The position numbers and the translations under genes were made by a program. Below the pieces are notes generated by a model. That model saw only the letters and a list, made by a program, of their open reading frames with translations, was not told the DNA's origin and searched no databases. This document shows, one piece after another, positions 1 through 10,200 of a stretch of 64,000 nt of DNA. This DNA comes from Gavia stellata. Lineage: Eukaryota > Chordata > Aves > Gaviiformes > Gaviidae. The DNA is taken from NCBI RefSeq assembly GCF_030936135.1, contig NC_082595.1:11818430-11882429 (forward strand). Direction: 5' to 3'. How positions within the stretch are numbered: position 1 is the stretch's first letter; the number at the start of each line of letters is the position of its first letter.

Positions 1-3000
1 AATGCTGAAATTCCACAAGTTGCACAGTTCTCTTTTTTTCTTGCTATTCATATCTTTCCTTGTATGTGATTAAATTGGCTTTTTAGTATAGTACAGGCTA
101 TGACCTCTCTTGTGCGGCTCCGATGGCTGTAACAGGAAGGCTTCATAGAAAAAAGGCCACAGTCACAAGAAGTGGGGAGAGCCTGATGGGAAGAAGGAAG
201 TAAGGGGGCAGAGCTGAGCAGCAGCAGGATGATGTACAAAGGATGTAAAGAAATGTACTTGCCTGCATACGGTTCTCAAATCCAGCAAGTCTGCCCTCAG
301 ATCCCACTCTTATATGCTGGGAGAAATCTACTTGGAAAGACAGACGTAAGATGTATATGAAGGGGGGAGGGAGGAGGATTGTATGTATTCACAAAAACTC
401 CTTCCATTAAAGAATTCCTAAGTGTTTTGTAACACCTGAATCAATTCCAGGTAAAGCCACTGAGACTTGATCCTTGTCTACGTATAGCTATTGCCTAAAT
501 AGAAAGCAGCTTTAAAAAACCCCACCTAATATATTAAAAAAAAATCCAAGGCCTCAAAAATATAAAGCGTAAAAGTGTGTTAAGAAATTGTGTTATGCAC
601 ATATTTCTTACCTGTTTTTTCGCACAACAATTTTGCTAGAGTCCAGATCAGAATCTATTGGAATGAAACAGGGTGGGATAAAGAGGGAATGCAAATAACT
701 CTGTTTTTGTTCCTGGCATTCAGAGAAGCAGTTACAGAGAGAGGGAAATGCCTGGACTCCAGCGGGAACCGAGGGGGTCGGCCCCTTTCGGGACAGGACC
801 TCCAGGTGAGATGGTGGCCTCGCTGGAAGCAGCACCAAAGCTCTCAGCTGCTTCCCTGGAGGCAAGCTTTAGTCCCTGCTACCTCTCACAGCCTCAATGA
901 ATGCGAACACTCAAAGCTCTGTGTGGAGCTGAAGAATTGTCTCAGTTCTCTTCTGCGGGTTCATGGTTGTCTGTTTTTGCGTAGAACTATTTTATTTCAT
1001 TCACAGATACATACGAGCTTTAAAAGGTTGAGTTACAGCGCTGTGGTGAGCTAAGGAAGTTGCACTGGCTTTAAAGATTTCCGTAAGGCTGTCAGCTGGA
1101 GGAGGGCTGTGCAACCAGGCTGGCTTTCAAAAATCTTTAAACCAAGAGTTTGCTCTCGTGACTCCCTGGGGAAGGTGGTTCCACACCTCCATGCCCCGTA
1201 CTGTTTAGAAACTTTCTACCTTTCTGCCAACGAGCCCTTTATTCAGGGCCAATTTGCACCTAGTTTATGGTGCTGATGCTTCTGTTATCCTCATAAAATG
1301 TTCAGAACTACGTCCTTGGCAGGTGTTTGTTTTTCAGCCCCTTCTGATGCCTAGCAAAATTAATTTTAGGGTATGTGTTCTTAAAGAAGTTCCTTGGTTA
1401 TTCTGGTGGCAATGAAATGCAAACCAGAGCTAAAGTTCTTGAGGAGACTTGGTTTGCTTCAGTCTTGCATTATGCAGGTTACGTGACTCTGGCCAACACG
1501 TGGGTCGCACCGACAAACTGCTGCAGACCGAGGCAACGGTGCTGGTGGTGCTACTGCTTCATCCGCCGGCCAGCCCTGGTGCAACCAACAGTGCGCTGCT
1601 GCCTGCGCTGCAGGCAGCAATCGGTGCTAGCTCCTGGCACTCCCCCTTCTTAACTGGCTGGGGAATTACCATCCCTGACCACGCTCATTCAATGGACTCC
1701 TTGAACCGTCTTCTCCCTTGCATTGTGCTTTTAATCCTCCATCTTGCTACTAGGCAAGGTAGCTTGAAACTAGCTTGTTTTCACAGCAGTTCTGACCGCT
1801 TCTGCCCTCCCTGTAGCACGACTGCGAGCCTGGTTTTACCTGCTACCTGCTCAGCCGTGAAACCTGCTCAGCGCACAGGCTTGCGCAAAGCCTCCTGAAC
1901 AAAGTACCTCTTTGCCCATGGGTCTCCAGGGAAGGAGATTTTTGCAAGCTCTCCCTAGCAGGTTACACACAAAGCAGTCCTGGCTCCTGGCCTAGAAGAG
2001 GCTGCCAGGCGTTTTCTTCATGTCAGCATTACTTATCGCTCCGAGGGAAGAAGCCGAGCACGTGCCGCCATCCTTTCTCCAAGCTGCGATTAGCAGAGAG
2101 ACAAAGCGGCTCTGACCAGGCTGGCATAGCAAGTCTCCTTGACCCTGGAGAACAGAGACAGCCTGGCACATCTCCTCAAACCAGCTGCTGCACGAACTCT
2201 GCCCAACCTTCCCTCTGAATATTTCTTGGTCGCAAGCTTCAGAAGGGGAATTCAGGAGCCCAGCCACTTGCCGCTGGCAGCTCAGGGCACGTCATGACAC
2301 ACTCCTTGCTCTCTTTGAGGTTTGCTTCAGTGTGATGTATGAGACGCTCCATCATCAAGTCATCCAGAGACAAGATAGCACAAAATTCCTCACTTGTTTA
2401 AACCAAACACTCTCAGTAAACCTATTTCATCGCTTCCATACTTAAGGTATGTTTTTGACCTCTTGAACAAACAGCTTAAAGCTCACCTGCAGACAGGAAG
2501 CAATTTTTCTGACGCCTTGTCAGTTGAAGCTACAAATACTGTGGACTAGACTTTCAGATTTTCAGTGTTTAGCATTTACTCTGTAAGTAGTTCCAATGAC
2601 ATAATCTAGCCAACTCTGTAGTCTAGACCTGCCAAAGTATCCCCAACATCTTGTTTCCAAAACGTTAGTTTGAATATGTGTCAACATATATTTTTTTTTC
2701 CATCTAAGAAAATAGATGCTAAGAAATGCGAAGAAATTAGTTTAAGAAATAGCTGAGAAATTTTAAATACAGATTATATCTATCTATCCTGTAAAACATT
2801 TTTATATATGTACATACATATTTATTCCTACCATGCTTTTAAATACTTTTGTAGAAATTTAACGAGTGTATAATTCTCAATACACCTGAGTTACCGCTTT
2901 CCATTAGATTTGACTGGAAAATGGATTCTCAAATGAATAACCATACTTTTGGGATATCGGCTAATATTCTCTCACTCACATGGCATTTTACTTTTTTCCT

Positions 3001-5829
3001 ACCTGCAAGGGCTTGCGGAATACTGGGGGTTATAGCACAGGTAACACAGGAGCTGTCTGCACTGCTGTTGTCAGGAGGAAGTGTTTCTTCTGGGACACAC
3101 AGATGATGGCCTGCTAGTGCTCATACTAATTGTGACTTCCTTTTCCATATGTATTTTAATAAAAAATACTATAAATAGTGTTGTTAAAATAACTAATTGG
3201 ATAGAAATGGTTAGGTGTTTCTCTTCCACACCTGAAAAAGTTGCAATTTCTATACTGATAGAGCCTATGAGTATGCTAGCAAACCTTTCCTAGTGTGTAA
3301 CTTCTGTGCACATACTATGTTACTGTTAACATACTTCTGGATCAAAATAGTTTTGAATTTCTCCTAGTAGGATTCTCCATTAGGAAATTTAACATTTCAA
3401 AATGGTGCATGGAAACATGTGCAACTGTGTGTATATATATATGAAAGTACATATTTAGAACTAGAAATCACAATCACGTAAGTACTTGTTTGACCAAACT
3501 TCTTCGGACTTGCTGTTCTCAGACTGAATTTTCTTGTCTCCTGTCATGCTTGAGACCAAGATTCAGTTACCTGTTTTGTATTATAAAGGTAATGATAAAT
3601 CTTTAAAGAAAGTAATGGTCTGAAACATCTTTAGCCGTCTCCTCTTAAGTCATATTGCTGGAGAGTATTACCTAGTAATTTTGGTTTGACAAAAGTTAAG
3701 TATTTGGGGGGGAACATTGGGAACCGGTATGTCAATAACTGACCTCTGAAAAATGTCACTAAGGAAGCATTTTCAGACTGAAATTGAAGTCTAAAATTTC
3801 TTGTTTTGACTCATGCTCTGTTTATCCAGGCAATACTGCATGCTATGGACCAACAGCTAACACAGGAATGCACTTACATGCCAGTTTGAAGTGTGTTGAG
3901 AAGTGCACATCTCTGATACCTGCTACAGCCTAGCAGTAGTCACTCCATTTCTAGATTTGCCAGTGTCCATCAACATAGTAAGTAAATGTAAACATAGCTT
4001 TTGGCTAGCAGAACAAAGGCATTTCCGTAGTTCTTACAGGCTGAACAGTTTGCAGGCCCAGGACTAGAGGATGCTAAGGGGATTGATTTGTCACTACCAG
4101 GATATGCGGGGAAGAAATATTAACTACAAAATCTAGGTCTGTACTAAGATGGATGCGTTAAAATTAAGATACTTGAGAGCCTCATCTGATCACATCCCTT
4201 TAACAACAGATATTACAATTATGTATATTAAAGCAAGACTAAGGGTGTTTTCTTTAAATCATTTCATAATGCTGTCAATACAAAAAGAATCATTAGTAAA
4301 GGGATAACTGAAACAATTCAAAACAAGTATTTGAAACACAATCTAATTCAGTGAAAAAGTATACATTAACAGAGGTAAACAAAACTGAAAGTTGTGAAGA
4401 ATATATAAAAATCCCTTTTTTTCTCCCCTTTTAAATTAAATATGCTGAAACAACTTAGATAAAAAGCTTCTCTGCTCAAAACTAGTCAAGTACTAAAGTG
4501 AAGTTTCAAGTACTTGTCATAGCAATGATGCTGTTCTTGATGGTTCACAGCTAGTATTCATTTTCTGTTAGAGGCACATATATGATGGTAGGGCAGCATA
4601 AATATTTTGCAGTTTTAAAATACAACTCTGAGCTGATTCTTAGGCAAGATAAGCAATGATTTCCTGCAAAATGTCACAAGTTAAGAAGTGGTTTGGGGAA
4701 CCTCAAACTGCTATGTATACTTTATGGATAGTGGTCACTTCACCACCACTAACAGGGCATTGTAAAAACACTGTATTCCATAATGCTGCTACTTTTTTAT
4801 TTAGGAATGAAGAAATGGGACTGAAATTACTGTGTACTTTATGCACAATAACATGCAATTTTGGAACTGGAATACAGCACCTCATCTTCCCTTTTTACTG
4901 AGTCCCTCTGTCAACACAGCACTTATGCAGTGGCAGGGTGCTGTAAATTAACAACACAGCACCACAAAGCCTACTGTCTGGTAGACAGATGAAACAACTA
5001 GTAGGACATACCTTTTCCCTGAAGTTTCAGACTGCAGCAGAGCAGTTTACCTAGCTTCTGTAATGTTAATCAGCACCTACTGTATGCCCCTGAAAGTACA
5101 CTCACAGCACGCATCCATCTCAGGTTAAAATTGTTTACAGAAGGAGCATCCTTTCACATAGTATTTTCAGATTGTGAAGGTTTAGCATTCATATAGCCTC
5201 TACAGGTTCATTAATTTCAAACAATCATTAATATATTAGGAGAGGATTAAATGTTCATTAGGAGACTTTTTTCCCTTTAGACTTATCTCACTTGAAATAG
5301 AAGTCTAAATAAAGACAACTTACAGATTTCTCCTGCATTAACAGAACTTGGCTCATAATTATATCATAGCCTAGGATTCATCTCAGTCTGCTACGCTGTT
5401 CAGTTACAAGCTCCTCCTTTAAATTAACCTTTTGTCTCTACTACCTCACAGAAGTCCTCTCTTATACACCCCATAAGATAGTGTACTGTTGTCTGCAATT
5501 CAAAAACCACAAAAATATGAAAAATTTGTTATTTGATCATTCCAGTACAGCTTCTACTCCTTGCAGCTAATTCAGATTCTGCCTGTGCAAGTGAAAGCAG
5601 CACAACAGCTCTAACAGAGGCTCCCTGTTTGTGTATCGACCCTTTGCCCCACCTTAATTAGAAAAACTCAGCAATGAGGTACTGCAGTAATTGGCAAACT
5701 CCCCAGTGATACATAAAGATTATAGCAGCAACTTGTGTAAGAACCGTAAACTATATTTTACTGGTATTCTTAAATTTAAAAAGTCCTGTCATATGTTGTA
5801 ATACACAATTTAAATACCAAATGGAATCA
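1..5829. other. Intergenic region, no supported gene
   Basis: I find no open reading frame with recognisable homology and no chain of exons with compatible splice sites here. The sequence is AT-rich, apart from a moderately GC-richer stretch at about 1.48-2.3 kb. In mammals PRPH2 lies beyond TBCC on this side (recalled synteny), but no PRPH2 exon was recognised. The short reading frames present look like chance. A degenerate CR1/L3-like relic may lie at about 1.14-1.30 kb. Confidence 0.6.
1140..1300 (-). repeat. Possible ancient CR1/L3-like LINE relic (antisense)
   Basis: The text 'ctccctgggg aaggtggttc cac' followed by an 'aaactttctacctttct' stretch has the order of motifs seen in the antisense 3' part of CR1-family LINEs, where the retrotransposon encodes a 'lpre vv.sp' segment. 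The similarity is loose, with no clear 3' tail or target-site duplication. It could be chance. Confidence 0.3.
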
Positions 5830-5835
5830 TTTAAT
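5830..5835 (-). terminator. Candidate TBCC polyadenylation signal (ATTAAA)
   Basis: The plus strand reads TTTAAT, so the minus strand reads ATTAAA, the commonest variant polyadenylation hexamer. It lies about 90 bases beyond the TBCC stop codon and would give a very short 3' UTR. Other signals further downstream on the minus strand, such as near 4.8 kb, are possible alternatives. Confidence 0.4.
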
Positions 5836-5921
5836 GGCATATTAGGAATTAAGTCCCAGAGTTTATGAATCAATGCGTTTACACCAGGATTTCTTGCTCA
5901 GCACCGAGCTGCCTCTTGCAG

Positions 5922-6983
5922 TCAGTCCCAGCAACTGATTCTTTCCTGCTCGGGGATCAGGCTCCAGTTGGGTGAAGGCTTGTCCGTTGCCAGCCAGTCA
6001 AAGTCATCCACCAGGTTCCAGTTGTTTCTGTTTCTGTCCAGCCCAGAAGACTCGAAATCTCTCTCGATACCAGGGTAGCTCCAGGTGTAGGGGGCGAAGG
6101 AGACCTTAGTGCAGCCCTCGATTACGGCTCGGCTGGTCACCTGCACGTAGAACCGGCTGTCGCGGGTGCGATGGGTGCGGAGCTGCTGGCAGGCCAGCAC
6201 CAGGAGGCAATCGCTGCAACCATCCACCAGCACGGAGGTGGAAACGGGCCCGCAGAGCACGGTGCAGCCCCGGCAGTCCCGCACCCGCAGCGTGTTGGCG
6301 TTGCCGCGGAGCCGCACCCGGCAGCCGCGCAGCTCGGAGAGCACCACGTCGCGCTGCAGCAGCTCAGCGGGGCCGAGCTCCAGCTCCTCGTCCTCGGCGC
6401 CGCTGAACCCGCACAGCGGCGGCCCGCCCGGCTCCCCTTCGGCGGGGCCGTAGCCGGGGGCCGGCGCGGCGACTGCAGGCTGGGCGGGCTTCGGGGGCCG
6501 CGGCTCGCTGCCCGGAGCCGCTTCTTTCTTGAGGGCCCGGAAGGCGAATTTCTTCTTGGGCTGCAGCTGCTGGCGCCGGGCTGCCAGGTCCCCCTGGAGC
6601 CGCGCCACGGCCTCCTGCCCCTGCCGCACCTCGTAGGGGGCCAGGAACCGCACGCTCTCGGTCAGCAGCTTCTGCAGCCCTTGCAGGCGGGCGGCCGCCT
6701 CCTCCAGAGGCCCCGCCGCCAGGAGCGCCTCCACGGCCTCTCGCTCCCGGGCGAAGGCAGCCACGAAGAACTCGCTCTGCTCCTCCTTCACCACCTGCGC
6801 CTCCTTCTTCTGCCGCTGCCGCTCCACGCCCTGCTGCCGCTCCGCTTCCCGCCGCTGCAGCCGCTCCGGCAGCACCATGGCGGTAGCGGCGGCCACCTCA
6901 GGCTGCAGGGGAGCCACGAAGGCGGCCGGCGCCCGCAGCTCCTCAGCCGGCACCGCAGCCGCTGTCTCTCCCGCTGCCTCCAT
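5922..6983 (-). CDS. TBCC: Tubulin folding cofactor C (TBCC), complete single-exon gene
   Basis: TBCC is the cytoplasmic cofactor that joins cofactors D and E with alpha- and beta-tubulin and triggers GTP hydrolysis on beta-tubulin, releasing native dimers. The 353-residue product is close to the recalled human length (346). After an Ala-rich N-terminus, residues about 36-140 form the charged helical domain beginning VLPERLQRRE. A Pro/Ala-rich linker (about 145-200) follows, then the C-CAP/TBCC beta-helix domain (about 205-340). The CQQLR motif places the arginine finger at Arg269; FAPYTWSYP and FESSGLDR are also conserved. The first Met is preferred because it has A at -3 and G at +4 and the human protein also extends upstream of VPERLQRRE; Met36 is an alternative. 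The gene is intronless, as in other vertebrates, strongly GC-rich in its 5' half, and divergent from BICRAL. Confidence 0.97.
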   Translation of the reverse strand: MEAAGETAAAVPAEELRAPAAFVAPLQPEVAAATAMVLPERLQRREAERQQGVERQRQKKEAQVVKEEQSEFFVAAFAREREAVEALLAAGPLEEAAARLQGLQKLLTESVRFLAPYEVRQGQEAVARLQGDLAARRQQLQPKKKFAFRALKKEAAPGSEPRPPKPAQPAVAAPAPGYGPAEGEPGGPPLCGFSGAEDEELELGPAELLQRDVVLSELRGCRVRLRGNANTLRVRDCRGCTVLCGPVSTSVLVDGCSDCLLVLACQQLRTHRTRDSRFYVQVTSRAVIEGCTKVSFAPYTWSYPGIERDFESSGLDRNRNNWNLVDDFDWLATDKPSPNWSLIPEQERISCWD

Positions 6984-7025
6984 CTTGCCTCCTCGCCTCC
7001 CCTCCGGTCACTAAGCGGCCTGCCG

Positions 7026-7030
7026 ATTGG
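7026..7030 (-). promoter_or_regulatory. Inverted CCAAT box (NF-Y type), TBCC-proximal
   Basis: ATTGG on the plus strand, flanked as CCGATTGGCT, lies about 45 bases upstream of the TBCC start codon. Its twin is 38 bases further upstream. Paired CCAAT boxes are typical of TATA-less housekeeping promoters. Confidence 0.5.
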
Positions 7031-7063
7031 CTGTCGGCAGCCCCGGTTGCGTCGCCGCCGCCG

Positions 7064-7068
7064 ATTGG
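7064..7068 (-). promoter_or_regulatory. Second inverted CCAAT box (NF-Y type)
   Basis: ATTGG in the context CCGATTGGCGGG directly abuts a GC box. The spacing of 38 bases to the first CCAAT box is within the range seen for cooperating NF-Y sites. Confidence 0.5.
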
Positions 7069-7240
7069 CGGGCTGGCGGGCTCCCGGCGGGAGGGGAGGG
7101 GGAAGGGAGGAGGGCCGGAGGGAGGGGTCTCCTGTGGTTTTAAAGGGGCCGGCGCCTCTCTGCGGGATGGGGTGAGTCCTGGCGGCAGGTGCCGCGCTCC
7201 GCGGGGCGCGTTATCCCGCTTCCCAAATTAGCAGCCGGGC

Positions 7241-7248
7241 TATAAATA
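7241..7248 (+). promoter_or_regulatory. TATA box on the plus strand, candidate BICRAL promoter element
   Basis: TATAAATA sits within an otherwise very GC-rich flank (CGGGC before, CCCCCGG after), which makes it stand out. A start site about 30 bases downstream would fall at 7,270-7,280. Transcription from here would run away from TBCC toward the BICRAL coding exons 25 kb downstream. Confidence 0.45.
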
Positions 7249-7290
7249 ACCCCCGGCCCTCCCCCGCCCTCCCCCCTGTGCGCGCGTGCG

Positions 7291-10200
7291 TAAGTGCTCG
7301 CTTCTTCCCACCCTTCCACTTCCCCCCCCCCCTTCCCGGCCGCGCCCGCGACGGGGAGTGCGGCGGCCGTTGGGCTGGCGGCCCGTGGCGCGGGGGCGGC
7401 CGTTGCTGCCGGCCCCCCCGGCTGCCAGCGCCCGCCGCCCTTCCTGCGGGCGGCAGAGCCAGAGCGGGGCCGGGGGCGTCTTCTCCCCGCCGCGGAGCTC
7501 GGGGGAGGGCGGCTCCGTGGCGGGGCGCGGCGGGGAGGGCGGCTGAGGGCCGCAGCCGCCTCAGGCGCGTTGTCTGCCGCAGGCGGCGGCGGCGGCAGTT
7601 CTCCGCCTGCCGTTAAAAATAAAGTCAGGCCGCGCTGGCTGCCCGGGTCTTGTCTGAGCTGGTCGTGTGTTTCTGGTAGGCGTCAGGCGGCCCCGCGGCC
7701 GAGTGCGGGGCCTGGCGGTGGCGATCCCCGTGCCCAGGCAGGCGCGGAGCCACGGGCCTGGGGTCGGCCTGCAGCTGTACAGGGCCGGTGTCTTCAGGAG
7801 GCTCTGTAAATGCAGTGTGTTAATAAACCTTCCCTACTGTTCCCTCTTCTGCAGTGAAGTAGTTACAAAAAAGGTTGTTAATGCTTGCAGGTAGCTGCAA
7901 AGGCGTTGCCAAATGCACTGTTTCTCTTCTTAGCTGCTTATTTGATTTCTTGAGTGTTTTGTTCTGGAAGAGAGTTCAGTTCTTGAGGGAGAAGGTGAGA
8001 GCAGTGCCTGTGGGTTACTGTGCCCTAGAGGGAGGTCTGTATGAGACGTCCACAGAGGCCTATATGGAAACATGGCAAGGAAGACTTTTCTTTACATCTT
8101 TAAGTTTTATGTTTAGGGGATGGGTTTTAAGTAAATCTGCAGCAGGAACCAGAAATGAAATGCGCCTGGCTACAAAGTAGAAAAGTGACCGTGGTTCTGA
8201 TGCATTCTCTTCTGCTCTTCTATTTCATGGAACGTTAATTTTTGCAAAGGAAGTTTAACACAAAGCACTCTTTTAGAAACATATGAAAATAAATTTAACT
8301 CCTGTCCAGTTCTTCTCTCCCTTCTCTTGGCATTTCAAAGTCACCTCTAATAAATTCACACAGGACCTAAAACTATCTATTTAAATGAAAAGGTGGTAAA
8401 CCCAAAGTAGATATTCAGAATTTACTGTCCTCTATTTGGTGATGGCAATGAGGTTTTTGTCTAATGTTGCTGTTTGGAAGTATAGATTGTTATGCTATTT
8501 AAGGTTAGCATTTGAAAGTAGCCTTAGCTTGAAAGTAGCCATTGTTTTCCGTTTCCTGAGAAATACGGTTTAATTTCTGTGTTAGGCATGATAAAACATT
8601 GTTAGAGGGTAGGGAGTACATGAACTTTATCTGTAATAATGTCAGCTCAGTTAGGATGACAGAAGAAAGGCAGTGAAATGCCTTTTATCCTTGTAATGCA
8701 TAAAGGACTTTCACTAAAATAGAGAATATTTTTTCCTTATCATTGTTACAATGTAAAATCAGAGGATTTCAAGGGATTGTTGTGTAACAGTAGTACTTTG
8801 GAGCAGGCTGGATGGGGGGCAGTGGGATGGGTAATGTCGTGGTTAATGCATTACAGCTCTTAACTGTCACAACACTGCAATGTTAACGTGTCCAGAATTT
8901 TGTTTCTGAAAAATTAAGTTTTTGAGTCTTAAAAATTAAAACCTCTTACCTTGTAGAAAGGGAGAATGCTTAATCATGAAACGGGAAGGATACCTTGAAA
9001 TATTCTCGCTTGATTTTTTTTTTTCCCCTACCAATGTGTTTAAATGATGCATTTACTAAGTCTTAGGCACTTTTGCTAATAGTCAAATCCACTCCTGCAG
9101 TAACTGAAGTAACGTTACATTAGGCAGGAATATGGTGCAATTAATTCACTGTAAAAAAAATAAATCTTTATTTCCATCTTGTTTCACAAGAAAGATGTGT
9201 AAGTTTCATTTTACATAGCAGGCTTTTTTGTCTTATGCTCCCATTAGTGTAGGTAATACAGATGGTAACAGTGATGTAAATGATTGCCCATGCATGAGAA
9301 TATTGACAGAAAAAGGCTTTTGCTGTTTTTCAGTATGCACAAATGTAACTGGAGTATGGCTTTGGTATTGTTACACAGATGTGACCTGGTAGATGAACTG
9401 CAGTGGGTAAAACAACTTTAGTGTTTTCTTGTAATCTTTTCATATATAGTGTACACAGCTCAAAATAAGTGTTAAGTATTTTATGCTGCAGTATAATGAT
9501 TACTTTTTATTGCATTTGGGCACTTAGAAAGCTAGGTATTCTAAATTGTTTTTTCTAGAGGTGGTTGGAGGTTTAAATTAATGAGGACCAAATACACTTG
9601 TGAATAGGAGCTTCTGGGATAGACTGGAATCTTTTCACCTTGCTAATGCGCACAAATGATTTTTTTGGTCAGAAGCAAAGTAACTCCAGATACAAGAAGG
9701 TTGAAGTGTATGACCATAATGAAAAATTAAAAAGGGAGCAGTAAAATTCTTCAAACTGTCTCATCTTCATGCTGCAAAATTATTTTCCACACTTACAATT
9801 TGAGGTTTTGGTATATAATTGATATTGGGGTTTTTTTTGTGGTAATACAAAGTCTGACCATTTTCTTCCTGACTTTGCTGGCATCAACTTACATGTTTTA
9901 AATCTGCTTAGTGTGCTCCATTATAAGCCATAGAAGATTTACAATTTCCTAAACCGTAGCCACCTTAATAAAATGTAAGCCTTCTAGCTCAGGCTTAGAC
10001 TCATTTTGGTACACTGCAACAAGCAGTTTAGCTGTTTGAGGGTGTTAGATAAAAGTAGGGTACATAGTTCTATGTTACAATTTTTTCCTACTTTTTTTTT
10101 TTCCCCTGGATGTGCTTTAGTTCCTCTCTGGTTTGAAAGTAGGTAGTAAGTAGTTGTTTGAGTAAGACCTTTTTTTGTTGCTTGGACTGTACAGTGTCAT

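Larger units (their letters stand above)
6984..7290. promoter_or_regulatory. Divergent TBCC/BICRAL CpG-island promoter
   Basis: The CpG-dense sequence between the TBCC start and about 7.8 kb contains two ATTGG motifs at 7,026-7,030 and 7,064-7,068. These are inverted CCAAT (NF-Y) boxes correctly oriented for minus-strand TBCC. GGCGGG-type Sp1-like boxes lie around 7,066-7,090. On the plus strand a perfect TATAAATA occurs at 7,241-7,248, which would place a plus-strand start near 7,270-7,280. A consensus splice donor (GTGAGT) begins at 7,172. In human the BICRAL transcript starts just upstream of TBCC in the opposite orientation (recalled synteny), so the plus-strand elements are assigned to BICRAL by inference. 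Confidence 0.7.

Noticed and set aside
6171-7175. A 334-codon plus-strand open frame opposite TBCC
   Set aside because: It is the antisense shadow of the GC-rich TBCC coding sequence and promoter. Its Leu/Arg/Gly composition is explained by GC bias, and it has no recognisable motifs.
7278-7809. Three overlapping Arg/Ala/Gly-rich frames just after the TATA box
   Set aside because: CpG-island composition removes stop codons in all frames; no conserved protein is recognisable. More likely untranslated leader.
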